64,000 nucleotides of DNA from Proteus vulgaris. Its GTDB lineage: Bacteria > Pseudomonadota > Gammaproteobacteria > Enterobacterales > Enterobacteriaceae. Below, in pieces: positions 35,732 through 44,589 of the stretch; positions within the stretch are counted from its first letter, which is position 1; every line of letters starts with the position of its first letter. The stretch is taken from assembly GCF_016239305.1 (NCBI RefSeq), contig NZ_JAEHOQ010000006.1, positions 140,672 through 204,671 of the forward strand, read 5' to 3'. The notes under the pieces are model-generated. The model was given only the letters and a program-made list of their open reading frames with translations, did no database searches and had not been told where the DNA came from. The position numbers and the translations under genes were made by a program.

Positions 35732-35750
35732 CAAAATGATAATCAATCCC
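35732..35750. promoter_or_regulatory. Fur-box-like site upstream of lad
   Basis: CAAAATGATAATCAATCCC matches the 19-bp Fur consensus at 14 positions, including an unbroken 11-bp core AATGATAATCA. It lies about 150 nt upstream of the lad ATG. Keto acids made by this enzyme are known to act as siderophores in Proteus, so iron control would make sense, but the site is inferred. Confidence 0.4.
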
Positions 35751-35807
35751 CTTCTTTATATAAGTAAATTAAATAGTACGGATTTTTAAGAAAAAAACAG
35801 ACGAAAG

Positions 35808-35840
35808 AGTTTACAAATACTTTACTAATAGTTTACAAAT
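35808..35840. repeat. Exact 11-bp direct repeat in the lad promoter region
   Basis: AGTTTACAAAT occurs at 35808-35818 and 35830-35840, exactly 22 nt (two helical turns) apart, ending 61 nt before the ATG. The phasing suggests tandem binding of a regulator on one face of the DNA. Confidence 0.45.
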
Positions 35841-35901
35841 GAAATAAGATATCGTTATTGTTTTAATGCTAATAATTCATTGAGTAAAAGGAACGAGTAA
35901 A

Positions 35902-37317
35902 ATGGCGATATCTAGAAGAAAATTTATCATTGGTGGAACAGTCGTGGCTGTAGCGGCTGGTGCGGGGATTTTAACACCAATGTTAACTCGCGAAGGGCGC
36001 TTTGTTCCGGGTACACCAAGACATGGTTTTGTTGAAGGTACGGAAGGTGCTTTACCAAAACAAGCTGATGTTGTTGTTATTGGCGCAGGTATTCTTGGTA
36101 TTATGACAGCCATTAACCTTGTAGAACGAGGTTTATCTGTTGTGATTGTAGAGAAAGGTAATATCGCAGGTGAGCAATCTTCTAGATTCTACGGCCAAGC
36201 CATTAGCTATAAAATGCCTGATGAAACATTCTTATTACATCATTTAGGTAAACATCGCTGGCGTGAAATGAATGCGAAAGTAGGTGTTGATACCACTTAT
36301 CGTACACAAGGTCGTGTAGAAGTGCCTCTTGATGAAGAAGATTTAGTTAATGTAAGAAAATGGATTGATGAAAGAAGTAAAAATGTTGGCTCTGATATTC
36401 CATTTAAAACTAGAATTATTGAAGGTGCTGAGTTAAATCAACGTCTTCGCGGTGCAACAACAGATTGGAAAATTGCTGGTTTTGAAGAAGATTCTGGTAG
36501 CTTCGATCCTGAAGTTGCAACCTTCGTTATGGCTGAATACGCAAAAAAAATGGGTGTTCGAATTTACACTCAATGTGCGGCTCGTGGCTTAGAAACACAA
36601 GCAGGTGTGATTTCTGACGTTGTAACTGAGAAAGGTGCAATCAAAACTTCTCAAGTTGTTGTTGCTGGTGGTGTTTGGTCACGCCTATTTATGCAAAACC
36701 TCAATGTTGATGTTCCAACACTGCCTGCATATCAGTCTCAACAGTTAATCAGTGGTTCACCAACGGCACCGGGTGGTAACGTCGCTTTACCGGGCGGTAT
36801 TTTCTTCCGTGAACAAGCTGATGGTACTTATGCAACTTCTCCTCGTGTTATTGTGGCACCAGTAGTAAAAGAATCCTTCACTTATGGCTATAAATATCTG
36901 CCATTATTAGCCCTACCTGATTTCCCTGTGCATATTTCTTTAAATGAGCAATTAATCAATTCATTTATGCAATCAACGCATTGGAACTTAGATGAAGTTT
37001 CTCCGTTTGAGCAATTTAGAAATATGACAGCACTACCTGATTTACCTGAGCTAAATGCTTCATTAGAAAAATTAAAAGCAGAATTCCCTGCCTTTAAAGA
37101 ATCGAAATTGATTGATCAATGGAGTGGTGCAATGGCTATCGCACCAGATGAAAATCCAATTATCTCAGAAGTTAAAGAGTATCCAGGCTTAGTGATTAAT
37201 ACTGCAACAGGTTGGGGCATGACAGAAAGCCCAGTATCTGCAGAATTAACGGCTGATTTATTACTTGGTAAAAAGCCTGTTTTAGATCCAAAACCATTTA
37301 GCCTTTACAGATTCTAA
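35902..37317 (+). CDS. lad: Membrane L-amino-acid deaminase (Proteus type)
   Basis: A 471-residue flavoenzyme that oxidatively deaminates L-amino acids to 2-keto acids and ammonia, passing electrons to the respiratory chain rather than to oxygen directly. The N-terminus has SRRKFIIGG and a hydrophobic stretch (residues 8-27), a twin-arginine-like membrane anchor. The FAD-binding motif is VVIGAGILG (58-66), and the C-terminus has EVKEYPGLVINTATGWGMTE, the second FAD contact region. It closely matches the characterised P. vulgaris enzyme as I remember it. AAGGAACGAG precedes the ATG, and a terminator follows. Confidence 0.96.
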   Translation: MAISRRKFIIGGTVVAVAAGAGILTPMLTREGRFVPGTPRHGFVEGTEGALPKQADVVVIGAGILGIMTAINLVERGLSVVIVEKGNIAGEQSSRFYGQAISYKMPDETFLLHHLGKHRWREMNAKVGVDTTYRTQGRVEVPLDEEDLVNVRKWIDERSKNVGSDIPFKTRIIEGAELNQRLRGATTDWKIAGFEEDSGSFDPEVATFVMAEYAKKMGVRIYTQCAARGLETQAGVISDVVTEKGAIKTSQVVVAGGVWSRLFMQNLNVDVPTLPAYQSQQLISGSPTAPGGNVALPGGIFFREQADGTYATSPRVIVAPVVKESFTYGYKYLPLLALPDFPVHISLNEQLINSFMQSTHWNLDEVSPFEQFRNMTALPDLPELNASLEKLKAEFPAFKESKLIDQWSGAMAIAPDENPIISEVKEYPGLVINTATGWGMTESPVSAELTADLLLGKKPVLDPKPFSLYRF

Positions 37318-37331
37318 TCCATATAGTTTAG

Positions 37332-37357
37332 AAAGCCCTCAAGTTGAGGGCTTTTTT
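37332..37357 (+). terminator. Terminator of lad
   Basis: AAAGCCCTCAA and TTGAGGGCTTT pair around a single G (in practice a loop of several bases), followed by TTTT. It lies 15 nt after the lad stop. Confidence 0.9.
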
Positions 37358-38293
37358 GTATATGCTTATCATTACTAAAATTATTATTTATAATAAGTAG
37401 ACTTTTTTTCTTCATTTTTGACAAAAGATGTTTTTTTACTATTACATATTTGTCTATTTTTCTTCCGTGAATGTATTTTTTAGATCAAATAAATTCAATA
37501 TTATGGTTATGACAGAAAAATTGATAATTGCTAATATTATTATGCGGTTAAATAAAAAACAAAGATCTAAAAAGTAAAAAAGATAAAAATAAAAATGAGA
37601 AGAATAGTGTAAATATAGAAAAAAGAATAACAGTAGGTAGTAAAAATAAGATTGATGTTTACTTGTAGTTAAATACTTTCTGAATCTGATATTTAATTGC
37701 CTGTGTAGTGATAGAATCTATTAAATCGATTATTCAAAATAAAACAATTAGATAAAGTTATTTTTGATTGATGACGACTTAAATTTAGCATTTAATTATA
37801 TTAATTCTTATTTTAAAGGAAATTTATTATTAGTGTATGGAGTTATAATACCTTTTGATATAATGTAAAATTGTTACAAAAATAATAAGCTAGAGATATC
37901 TTTATAATGTATTATTGTTTATATGTTAATGATAAACAAGTTATTTATAACTCATTGGTTATATCTATGTACTTTTTGTTTATAACAGTTTTTTCTAAAA
38001 AAATAGATAAAAATCCTCTAATACATTGAATTAGACGCTGATTGAAAATTCGATATTTAATACTATTGTGTTACTCTAAATATGATGTAGATTAAAATAA
38101 CATATAGAAATGTAAATTATTTTAAATTTAAAATATCGGAATAACCTTATTAACAGAGTTAGTGGAGTTAAGTACTGTTACAAATATTCAATAACAAATG
38201 GTTAAGTATTTTCAGTTTATGATTTGTTCGTTTTTAAACTGTAATTCGGTGTTTTGTCGATATGATCATCTAAAAAAGAAGGAGAACAACGGG
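37358..38293. other. AT-rich intergenic region upstream of the second HTH gene
   Basis: About 940 nt with no convincing gene. An in-frame ATG at 38198 would extend the next gene, but the extension has no ribosome site and looks unlike the family. No structured element beyond A/T runs was recognised. Confidence 0.5.
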
Positions 38294-38587
38294 ATGATTA
38301 ACACCAAAGTTGGAAATAGAATAAAAATGATAAGAAGACAATTGAAAATAACAGAGAATGAGATGTCTGAAAGATTGGGAATAAGCATATTACATTATTC
38401 TCAATTAGAAGATGGGCATTTGAAAATAACGGTAGATCAATTAATTACTATTTCTTTTATACTGGATGTTACACCTCAAAGTCTTATTTTAGAGGCTAAA
38501 AAAACAGATTTTATGATTTTTGAAGATAGAGGATCGATAGCACAACCTAGTGAGATCGTAATATTTAGAAAGAAAAAAGTAATTTGA
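38294..38587 (+). CDS. Xre-type HTH regulator (MrpJ-like), paralogue of 34202-34513
   Basis: A 97-residue protein with the same fold and layout as its paralogue: VGNRIKMIRRQLKITENEMS, then GISILHYSQLEDGHLKI, and DVTPQSLILEA, ending in a basic RKKKVI tail. I start it at 38294, where AAGAAGGAGAAC gives a good ribosome site, rather than at ATG 38198. The shared string KITVDQLITI shows common descent. The two genes point toward or away from lad and could regulate it or unlinked fimbrial and motility genes. Confidence 0.8.
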   Translation: MINTKVGNRIKMIRRQLKITENEMSERLGISILHYSQLEDGHLKITVDQLITISFILDVTPQSLILEAKKTDFMIFEDRGSIAQPSEIVIFRKKKVI

Positions 38588-38698
38588 ATAAATAGTATTA
38601 TTAGATTTTTATTGATATTTATTTAAGATAAATATATTAAGCTGTATTTTTAGTTGTTTTAATTAAAGTGATATCTTTTGAAATATAATGACTAATAG

Positions 38699-38733
38699 CA
38701 TAAATGCCATCTTATAATGAGATGGCATTTATG
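38699..38733. terminator. 14-bp hairpin between convergent genes
   Basis: CATAAATGCCATCT and AGATGGCATTTATG form a perfect 14-bp stem with a 7-nt loop. It lies between the rightward HTH gene and the leftward ankyrin gene, 3 nt from the latter's stop. There is no long T-run, so it may stabilise transcript ends. Confidence 0.6.
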
Positions 38734-38736
38734 TAT

Positions 38737-39474
38737 TTAATGGCAGGATGTTGTACCTGTTCTATGATTTATAGCACCGTTTTTAATCAGTAGTCTCTGC
38801 ATATCTTTAAGATTATTTTGGCAAGCATAGCTCAACGCACTATGATTATAAGAAAATAGTGATGTATCTTGTGTTGTGGTAACAAGATTAACATCTGCAC
38901 CTTTAGAAATAAGATATTTTACGGTATCAATGCGATTATTGCTTGCAGCAATCATAATAAAGGTTTCACCATCACTTTCTATTCTTTGATTATTAATTTC
39001 AATATCACTTCTCATTAGGGCGTGAATTTTTTTTACTACATTAACATTATTTCCTAATACTGCTGACTTGAATACATTATAAACATCGCCTTTATCGGTA
39101 GCCCATAAATTAGCACCTTGAGAAATAAGATAATCAACCATCTCCTCATCACCAATAAATGCAGCCCAACCTAGTGCCGTTTGATCTAAGCTACCTGTAT
39201 CTTTTGCTTCAATATCTTGACCATTGGCAAGCATCTTTTTAACTTCATTTAAATCACCGTGTTTAACAGCATCAAACCATAATGCATTTCTACCTGTACT
39301 TGGTGAAGTATAGAAAATACGATGCGGTAAACGTGATTTATTAGCCAACTCAATCATATCAGAATAATTTGATTTAAAAGATTGGTATTCTGGTGGATTA
39401 TTCTCATTAATAATCAATGCTTGTGCACTAAAGGAAGCCAATAATAATGAAATAAAAAATATTTTCATATTCAT
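38737..39474 (-). CDS. Exported ankyrin-repeat protein
   Basis: A 245-residue protein. It has a signal peptide (MKIFFISLLLASFSAQA) and about four to five ankyrin repeats, with the hallmarks NALWFDAVKHGDLNEVKKML, TALGWAAFIGDEEMVDYLIS, ETFIMIAASNNRIDTVKYL and SALSYACQNNLKDMQRLLI. Ankyrin repeats bind proteins; in the periplasm of enteric bacteria some are linked to catalase or to antitoxin-like roles, but no partner gene is adjacent. The gene stands alone. Confidence 0.8.
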   Translation of the reverse strand: MNMKIFFISLLLASFSAQALIINENNPPEYQSFKSNYSDMIELANKSRLPHRIFYTSPSTGRNALWFDAVKHGDLNEVKKMLANGQDIEAKDTGSLDQTALGWAAFIGDEEMVDYLISQGANLWATDKGDVYNVFKSAVLGNNVNVVKKIHALMRSDIEINNQRIESDGETFIMIAASNNRIDTVKYLISKGADVNLVTTTQDTSLFSYNHSALSYACQNNLKDMQRLLIKNGAINHRTGTTSCH

Positions 39475-40001
39475 TTAAACACCTTTCAATCTTAATAATT
39501 AACAAAATTTATTACAATTAGTTTATTAAAAATTAATATTTATTAGTGTTGATAATTGAAACAGAATGTAAATAATGATATTTCACTAGTATGAATTTGC
39601 AGTAAGAATAAGCCTAAAATATTTCTTTTAGGAGATATGTTTTATACTATGTAGTTATACTTGCTTCTATTGTAATAAGAATAAATTAACGGTGTTTAAC
39701 TATCATTAAATGATTGTTATTATAAAATAATTATTGAATATATTTGAAATTTTGTAGGTGATGCTATATTAAATAATACGTATATTCACAGGGGTATTTA
39801 ACGTTACAATAAGTTACTTTTTTTATCTTCATATGTGCTAGTTGTTTATTATTGATCAAAGCAGTAATGTGCTATAGATTTTACTGGGCTTATCTTATGA
39901 TGAGAAAGATAATTTACTCTCAATGATAAATGGCTGGATTGGTTTGATATTTAAATAATACATGATGTTGGAGGTAGTAGTATTGTGAGATCTTAATAAA
40001 T
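39475..40001. other. AT-rich intergenic region, no gene seen
   Basis: About 530 nt between the start of the ankyrin gene and the end of the glucan operon. Only A/T-rich sequence is seen, and no open frame of useful length. The leftward ankyrin promoter should lie near 39480-39560. Confidence 0.5.
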
Positions 40002-40035
40002 AAAAAAGATCACGTTGATTACGGTGATCTTTTTA
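40002..40035. terminator. Terminator of the glucan-utilisation operon
   Basis: AAAAAGATCAC and GTGATCTTTTT pair over 11 bp around a 10-nt loop, giving T-runs in both directions. It lies 50 nt after the beta-glucosidase stop on the leftward strand. Confidence 0.85.
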
Positions 40036-40084
40036 TTGTAAACATAATATTTAAATCTTGTATGCAACCATGAGATATTGAAAT

Positions 40085-42259
40085 TTAAATTAATTTAAAA
40101 TCAACGCTATTATTTGTATTGCTATCACTTCCAACATACACAGTAATTAGTGAAGGCTCTATAGCCATAACTTTATTTATATTAAAAAATGATAGTTCTT
40201 TAGCGGTAAGTGTGAATATTACTTCTTTTGATTCACCAGGTTCAAGCCATACGCGCTCAAAACCTTTTAGTTCACGTAAAGGGCGTGATGTTGACGCAAC
40301 ATGTTGACGTATATAACATTGCACTATCTCTGCACCTGCAACTTTACTCGTGTTTGATAGTGTAATCGCAATTTGTTGAGGTTTATCTTGGGTAACTTCT
40401 GCGTATTTAACGTGAGGTTGACTATAACTAAATTGTGAATAACTTAACCCAAATCCAAAAGGATAAAGAGGCGCATCACTACTGTCTTTATATGGTTGAT
40501 ATTCTTGATAAGCACGCATTTTACCTAACTGCTTTCGACCATAATAAATTGGAATTTGTCCTGTTGTTCGAGGTACAGTAATAGGTAGTTTGCCACTAGG
40601 ATTAGTATGACCAAATAAAATATTTGCAATGCTGTTTCCTGTTTCTGTTCCTAGTTGCCAGCTCATTAATAAAGCATCGGCATATTGCTCTATTGCTTTT
40701 GATGGAATAGGACGGCCCGTACATTGCACAATAATAAGTGGTTTTCCTACTTCCCCTACAGCGTTAATAAGTTCTTCTTGTCCAGGAGGGAGTTGTAATT
40801 GGGCAATATTACGAGCCTCTCCAGTACGCCGATGGCTTTCACCCACACAAAGAACAACAATATCGGCACGGTGAGCACATTCGATCATCTCATCACTAAA
40901 TTCGCTATTGTCTGTTATCACATTGCAGTTATTTTCGATACTTTTTATGCCTTGATAAATAGAAATGACATCATTTGGATTTCCATCTAAACACCACGAT
41001 CCTAACTGCTGACGTTGAGAATGGGCATGTGGACCAATAACCGCAATAGTGTGTTTATGGGTTGAATTTAGAGGCAATATATTATGTTTATTTTTAAGCA
41101 TCACTATACATTTTTCAGCCAAAACTTGTGCTTTTTTAACGTGTTCAGGATGCCGCAATGTAGTCAAATGTTTATTTTCATCTACATAAGGGTTTTCGAA
41201 TAATCCACAACTAAATTTTGAATATAAAACACGATAAACGGCATCATTAATTAATGAAATATCGATCTCTTTATCTTCAATTAATTTTTCAAGATGACCT
41301 TCGTAGGCTTCATTTGTCATTGCCATATCAATACCCGCAATAATGGCTTGTTTAGCGGCATCAGTTGCATCAGTAGCAATACCAAAATAGGCTAAATCAG
41401 AAATTGACCCCCAATCACTTACAACTAATCCATTAAAGTTTTGTTGTGATTTTAACCAATGACGAATAAGCGGAGTTGATGCACTGACAGGCGTACCACC
41501 CAGATCACAAAAACCTGTCATTACAGAACCTACGCCAGCTTCAATTGCTGCTTCAAAAGGGGGTAAATGTACATTATGCAGGGTATTTTGAGAAAGCTCA
41601 GTTGTATCGTAATCACGTCCGCCTTCAACAGCCCCATAACCAACGAAATGCTTGGCACATGCTAATAGTGAATCTGGTTGACTAAGATCGGTTCCTTGAA
41701 ACCCCGTTACCACCGCTTTTGCAAATTGACTGGTTAAATAAGGATCTTCACCAAATGTCTCAATAACACGCCCCCAACGTGGATCACGAGCAATATCAAG
41801 CATCGGAGCAAACGTCCAGTGGATGCCAAGAGATGATGCTTCACGAGCAATATAACGATAAGCTTCAGAGACACAAAGAGGATCCCATGATGCGGCTTGA
41901 GCTAAAGGAATGGGCAACACCGTTGCCTGCCCATAAATAACATCACGGGCAAAAATGATAGGAATACCTAAGCGGCTTTCTTCGATTGCAATTCGCTGAA
42001 TTTGATTTAATTCTATTGGATTTATAATTTCAGCGGGTGCGTTACCTGCCCATGCCGTGTCTGCTAATATACGTGAACCGCATCGCCCTTGACGAATAAG
42101 GTCATTATATTTATCTTTGTGTTGTGTAAACTCTAGCATTGGATTCATGCAAAGTTGACCAACTTTTTCCACTAATGACATTTGGTTTAATAAATTAATA
42201 ATACGAACAGAAATTGGCTGTGTTCGGTCTCGATAAATGTTATTCATCGTTTTTTCCAT
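40085..42259 (-). CDS. GH3 beta-glucosidase, probably acting on sophorose
   Basis: A 724-residue family-3 glycoside hydrolase without a signal peptide, so cytoplasmic, unlike periplasmic BglX. Motifs: DPRWGRVIETFGEDP (159-173), KHF (203-205), and the nucleophile Asp282 in VVSDWGS. A second alpha/beta domain (MLKNKHNILPL, ALLMSWQLGTETGNSIANILFG) and a C-terminal fibronectin-like domain follow. Together with the GH94 enzyme it would turn short beta-1,2-glucosides into glucose, as its counterpart does in the Listeria innocua lin1839-1840 cluster. It is last in the operon. An ATG four codons later (42247) has the better ribosome site. Confidence 0.88.
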   Translation of the reverse strand: MEKTMNNIYRDRTQPISVRIINLLNQMSLVEKVGQLCMNPMLEFTQHKDKYNDLIRQGRCGSRILADTAWAGNAPAEIINPIELNQIQRIAIEESRLGIPIIFARDVIYGQATVLPIPLAQAASWDPLCVSEAYRYIAREASSLGIHWTFAPMLDIARDPRWGRVIETFGEDPYLTSQFAKAVVTGFQGTDLSQPDSLLACAKHFVGYGAVEGGRDYDTTELSQNTLHNVHLPPFEAAIEAGVGSVMTGFCDLGGTPVSASTPLIRHWLKSQQNFNGLVVSDWGSISDLAYFGIATDATDAAKQAIIAGIDMAMTNEAYEGHLEKLIEDKEIDISLINDAVYRVLYSKFSCGLFENPYVDENKHLTTLRHPEHVKKAQVLAEKCIVMLKNKHNILPLNSTHKHTIAVIGPHAHSQRQQLGSWCLDGNPNDVISIYQGIKSIENNCNVITDNSEFSDEMIECAHRADIVVLCVGESHRRTGEARNIAQLQLPPGQEELINAVGEVGKPLIIVQCTGRPIPSKAIEQYADALLMSWQLGTETGNSIANILFGHTNPSGKLPITVPRTTGQIPIYYGRKQLGKMRAYQEYQPYKDSSDAPLYPFGFGLSYSQFSYSQPHVKYAEVTQDKPQQIAITLSNTSKVAGAEIVQCYIRQHVASTSRPLRELKGFERVWLEPGESKEVIFTLTAKELSFFNINKVMAIEPSLITVYVGSDSNTNNSVDFKLI

Positions 42260-42281
42260 TTTATGGTTAAGTGAATATAAA

Positions 42282-42794
42282 CTATTCAGTTATTTGGCAA
42301 CCGTTTATTAATAATGGTGATGCTTGCCATTTATAAGCTGGGAATGCGTCATTTAAAAATTGAGTCATTTCATGTTCGCCTTCTTTATTATTATCTTTTT
42401 TATAGCGAGATAATAAACATGTTGCAGCTTCTGGAATATAACGAATATCAATTTCAATATAGGTATAAATAAAATCCTTTAGTTCTTTATCACTTGATTT
42501 TTGCAATATTGATTGGCTTCGTTCTAGTGCTTGGTAATAAAAATCAGGATAAAAAACGATTAATCCATTTTTCCATGCTTCAATGACATTTTGATAACCA
42601 CCAAAATAATCATCTTCAGGGTAAAGCTCAATTTTATTAATGCCTTTCAATGCTAAAATATAGTTACCTTTCTCATATTGTTGCTCAGCAAAATGATAAT
42701 AAAGTTTAGATTTTTGATAAACACTGTACCAACCGGTAAAATAGGCAATAAAAATAAGCGCGATTAATATGATAATGCTATTTCTTCCACTCAT
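42282..42794 (-). CDS. Membrane-anchored protein of unknown function in the glucan operon
   Basis: A 170-residue protein with one N-terminal transmembrane segment (SIIILIALIFIAYFTGWYSV) and a soluble, helical, TPR-like remainder (AEQQYEKGNYILALKGIN). Three cysteine or aromatic-rich stretches occur toward the end. It starts 2 nt after the MalG-like permease stop and ends 22 nt before the GH3 gene, so it is part of the operon. I do not recognise it in known glucan clusters. It could help the transporter or tether an enzyme. Confidence 0.7.
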   Translation of the reverse strand: MSGRNSIIILIALIFIAYFTGWYSVYQKSKLYYHFAEQQYEKGNYILALKGINKIELYPEDDYFGGYQNVIEAWKNGLIVFYPDFYYQALERSQSILQKSSDKELKDFIYTYIEIDIRYIPEAATCLLSRYKKDNNKEGEHEMTQFLNDAFPAYKWQASPLLINGCQITE

Positions 42795-42796
42795 AA

Positions 42797-43615
42797 TTAT
42801 TTAACTCCAATACCAGTAAAGGCTTTAATGAAATTACGTTGTAGAAAGAAAAAAATGAAAACAACGGGAATAGCAATCATGGTTGTCATTGCCCACAGTT
42901 GTTCAAGATTTTCAGTCGGAACATCATTTACAAATTTAAAGAGTGCAAGTTGAAGTGTCATTAATGAATCATCACGGACATAAAGCAGAGGTCCCATAAA
43001 ATCATTCCAGGCTCCCATAAAGGTTAAAATAGCGACAGTGGCGAGAGCAGGGCGGATCATCGGTAATACTATTTTAAAAAAGATGGTTATTTCGCCCGCA
43101 CCATCGATACGTGCAGCTTCAATATAGGCATTATCAACTTGCTTTAAGAATTGAACTAATAAAAAGATATTATAGGCACTGATCATTCCCGGAACGATAA
43201 GTGCTTGAAATGTATTAATCCAATCCCAAGAATACAACATCATATACGTTGGAATGGTAAACAGAATTGCAGGCACCATCATTGAGGTGAGAATTAACTT
43301 TAGCCAGAATTCTTTTCCAGGTAAATCCATTTTAATAATGGCGTAAGCAACCATTGATGAAAGAAGTGTATTAGATACCGTCACAGTCAGAGAGATAAAC
43401 AACGTATTAAAAAAGATGCGCCCTAAATTTAAACTTCTAAATGCTTCAATATAACCCTCAAAAGAGAACTGACTGGGTAAGGCATTTGGAGTATTAATTA
43501 TCTCACTTCCTGATTTAAATGAGTTCATAATCATAAAGAAAAATGGATAGAGAACAACTAAGCTTGCCATGATAAGTAAGCTATAAATAATAAGATTTCT
43601 TTTACTAAAACGCAT
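42797..43615 (-). CDS. ABC sugar permease, MalG type
   Basis: A 272-residue inner-membrane permease with six predicted helices. It has the EAA loop EAARIDGAGEITIFFKIVLP, which contacts the ATPase, and the typical start with RNLIIYSLLIMASLVVLYPFFFM. It forms the import channel with the permease encoded just upstream; the two genes share one base (TAATG). The inferred substrate is sophorooligosaccharide. Confidence 0.93.
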   Translation of the reverse strand: MRFSKRNLIIYSLLIMASLVVLYPFFFMIMNSFKSGSEIINTPNALPSQFSFEGYIEAFRSLNLGRIFFNTLFISLTVTVSNTLLSSMVAYAIIKMDLPGKEFWLKLILTSMMVPAILFTIPTYMMLYSWDWINTFQALIVPGMISAYNIFLLVQFLKQVDNAYIEAARIDGAGEITIFFKIVLPMIRPALATVAILTFMGAWNDFMGPLLYVRDDSLMTLQLALFKFVNDVPTENLEQLWAMTTMIAIPVVFIFFFLQRNFIKAFTGIGVK

Positions 43616-44496
43616 TATCTATGTTCCTTATCTTGAGTTAGTTTTAATTGCAACATGGTGAAAATATAGATAATTGTTGCTAGTAATAATCCTATTGTTG
43701 ATGCCATTCCCATTTTTACATCAGAGAATCCTGTTTTATATAAATACAGTACAGGTGTTAAGGCGGAATTATAAGGCCCACCAGATAAGTCAAAATTCAT
43801 TAAAACTTCGACAAACATCTGCATACCGTTAATAATATTAATGGTCATCACAAAAATAATTTGGGGTTTTAATAAAGGTAACGTAATACTCCACACTTTT
43901 CTTAACCATGATGCCCCATCAATATCTGCTGCCTCATAAAGAGAACGATTAATACTAGCGATACCACCAAGAAAAATAATCATTTGAATACCAAACCATT
44001 TCCATGTGCTAAAAACAGCAATCATTGGCATTGGAAGCCATTCATCAAATTTCCAAAAGACAGGCGCACTAATAATATTCCAATCAAGCATGAGGCTTTG
44101 AATTGGCCCAGTTGGACTTGAAATAAAATTAAAAATTATCATTGCTACTGTGATAGATGTAATAACAGGAATAAACATAATTGTTCTAAAAACACCACCG
44201 AAATGAGTAACTTCATGAAGAAGTAGTGCCATTCCCATTGCGACAACAAAAGTGAGAAAAACAAAAATAACTTGGTTGAAAATAACATTGAATATTGATT
44301 TCCAAAACAGGCCATCGGTTGAAACCTCTACCCAGTTTTTTATTCCTACAAATTGAGTATTTTCTGGTGTTAATACATTAATATCAAGAAAGCTATTTTG
44401 AAAAGATAAGAAAAATGGATATAAAATAAAGACAACAAAATAGATTATCCAGGGAAATAGGAATAGATATCCCACTAAAATATTCTTGTTTTTCAT
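43615..44496 (-). CDS. ABC sugar permease, MalF type
   Basis: A 293-residue permease with about six helices and an EAA loop YEAADIDGASWLRKVWSITL. The N-terminus (YLFLFPWIIYFVVFILYPF) and the ending ATIIYIFTMLQLKLTQ are typical of the UgpA/MalF-like group of oligosaccharide importers. It lies between the binding protein and the MalG-like partner. Confidence 0.93.
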   Translation of the reverse strand: MKNKNILVGYLFLFPWIIYFVVFILYPFFLSFQNSFLDINVLTPENTQFVGIKNWVEVSTDGLFWKSIFNVIFNQVIFVFLTFVVAMGMALLLHEVTHFGGVFRTIMFIPVITSITVAMIIFNFISSPTGPIQSLMLDWNIISAPVFWKFDEWLPMPMIAVFSTWKWFGIQMIIFLGGIASINRSLYEAADIDGASWLRKVWSITLPLLKPQIIFVMTINIINGMQMFVEVLMNFDLSGGPYNSALTPVLYLYKTGFSDVKMGMASTIGLLLATIIYIFTMLQLKLTQDKEHR

Positions 44497-44589
44497 GTCG
44501 ATTCCTTAGAAAAACACTAAGTTATTAGTATTGTATTATTTAAATTATCGTAATAGTTTAAATTTTTATTTTGATAAAAATAGAATACT

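Larger units (their letters stand above)
34514..35901. other. AT-rich intergenic region upstream of lad, about 1.4 kb
   Basis: No convincing gene is seen. The part next to the deaminase contains a Fur-like site (35732-35750) and an exact 11-bp direct repeat (35808-35840). The rest holds only low-complexity A/T sequence. Confidence 0.5.

Noticed and set aside
40085..42259. Periplasmic BglX
   Set aside because: The protein has no signal peptide and is encoded in a sugar ABC transporter operon, so a cytoplasmic GH3 enzyme fits better.
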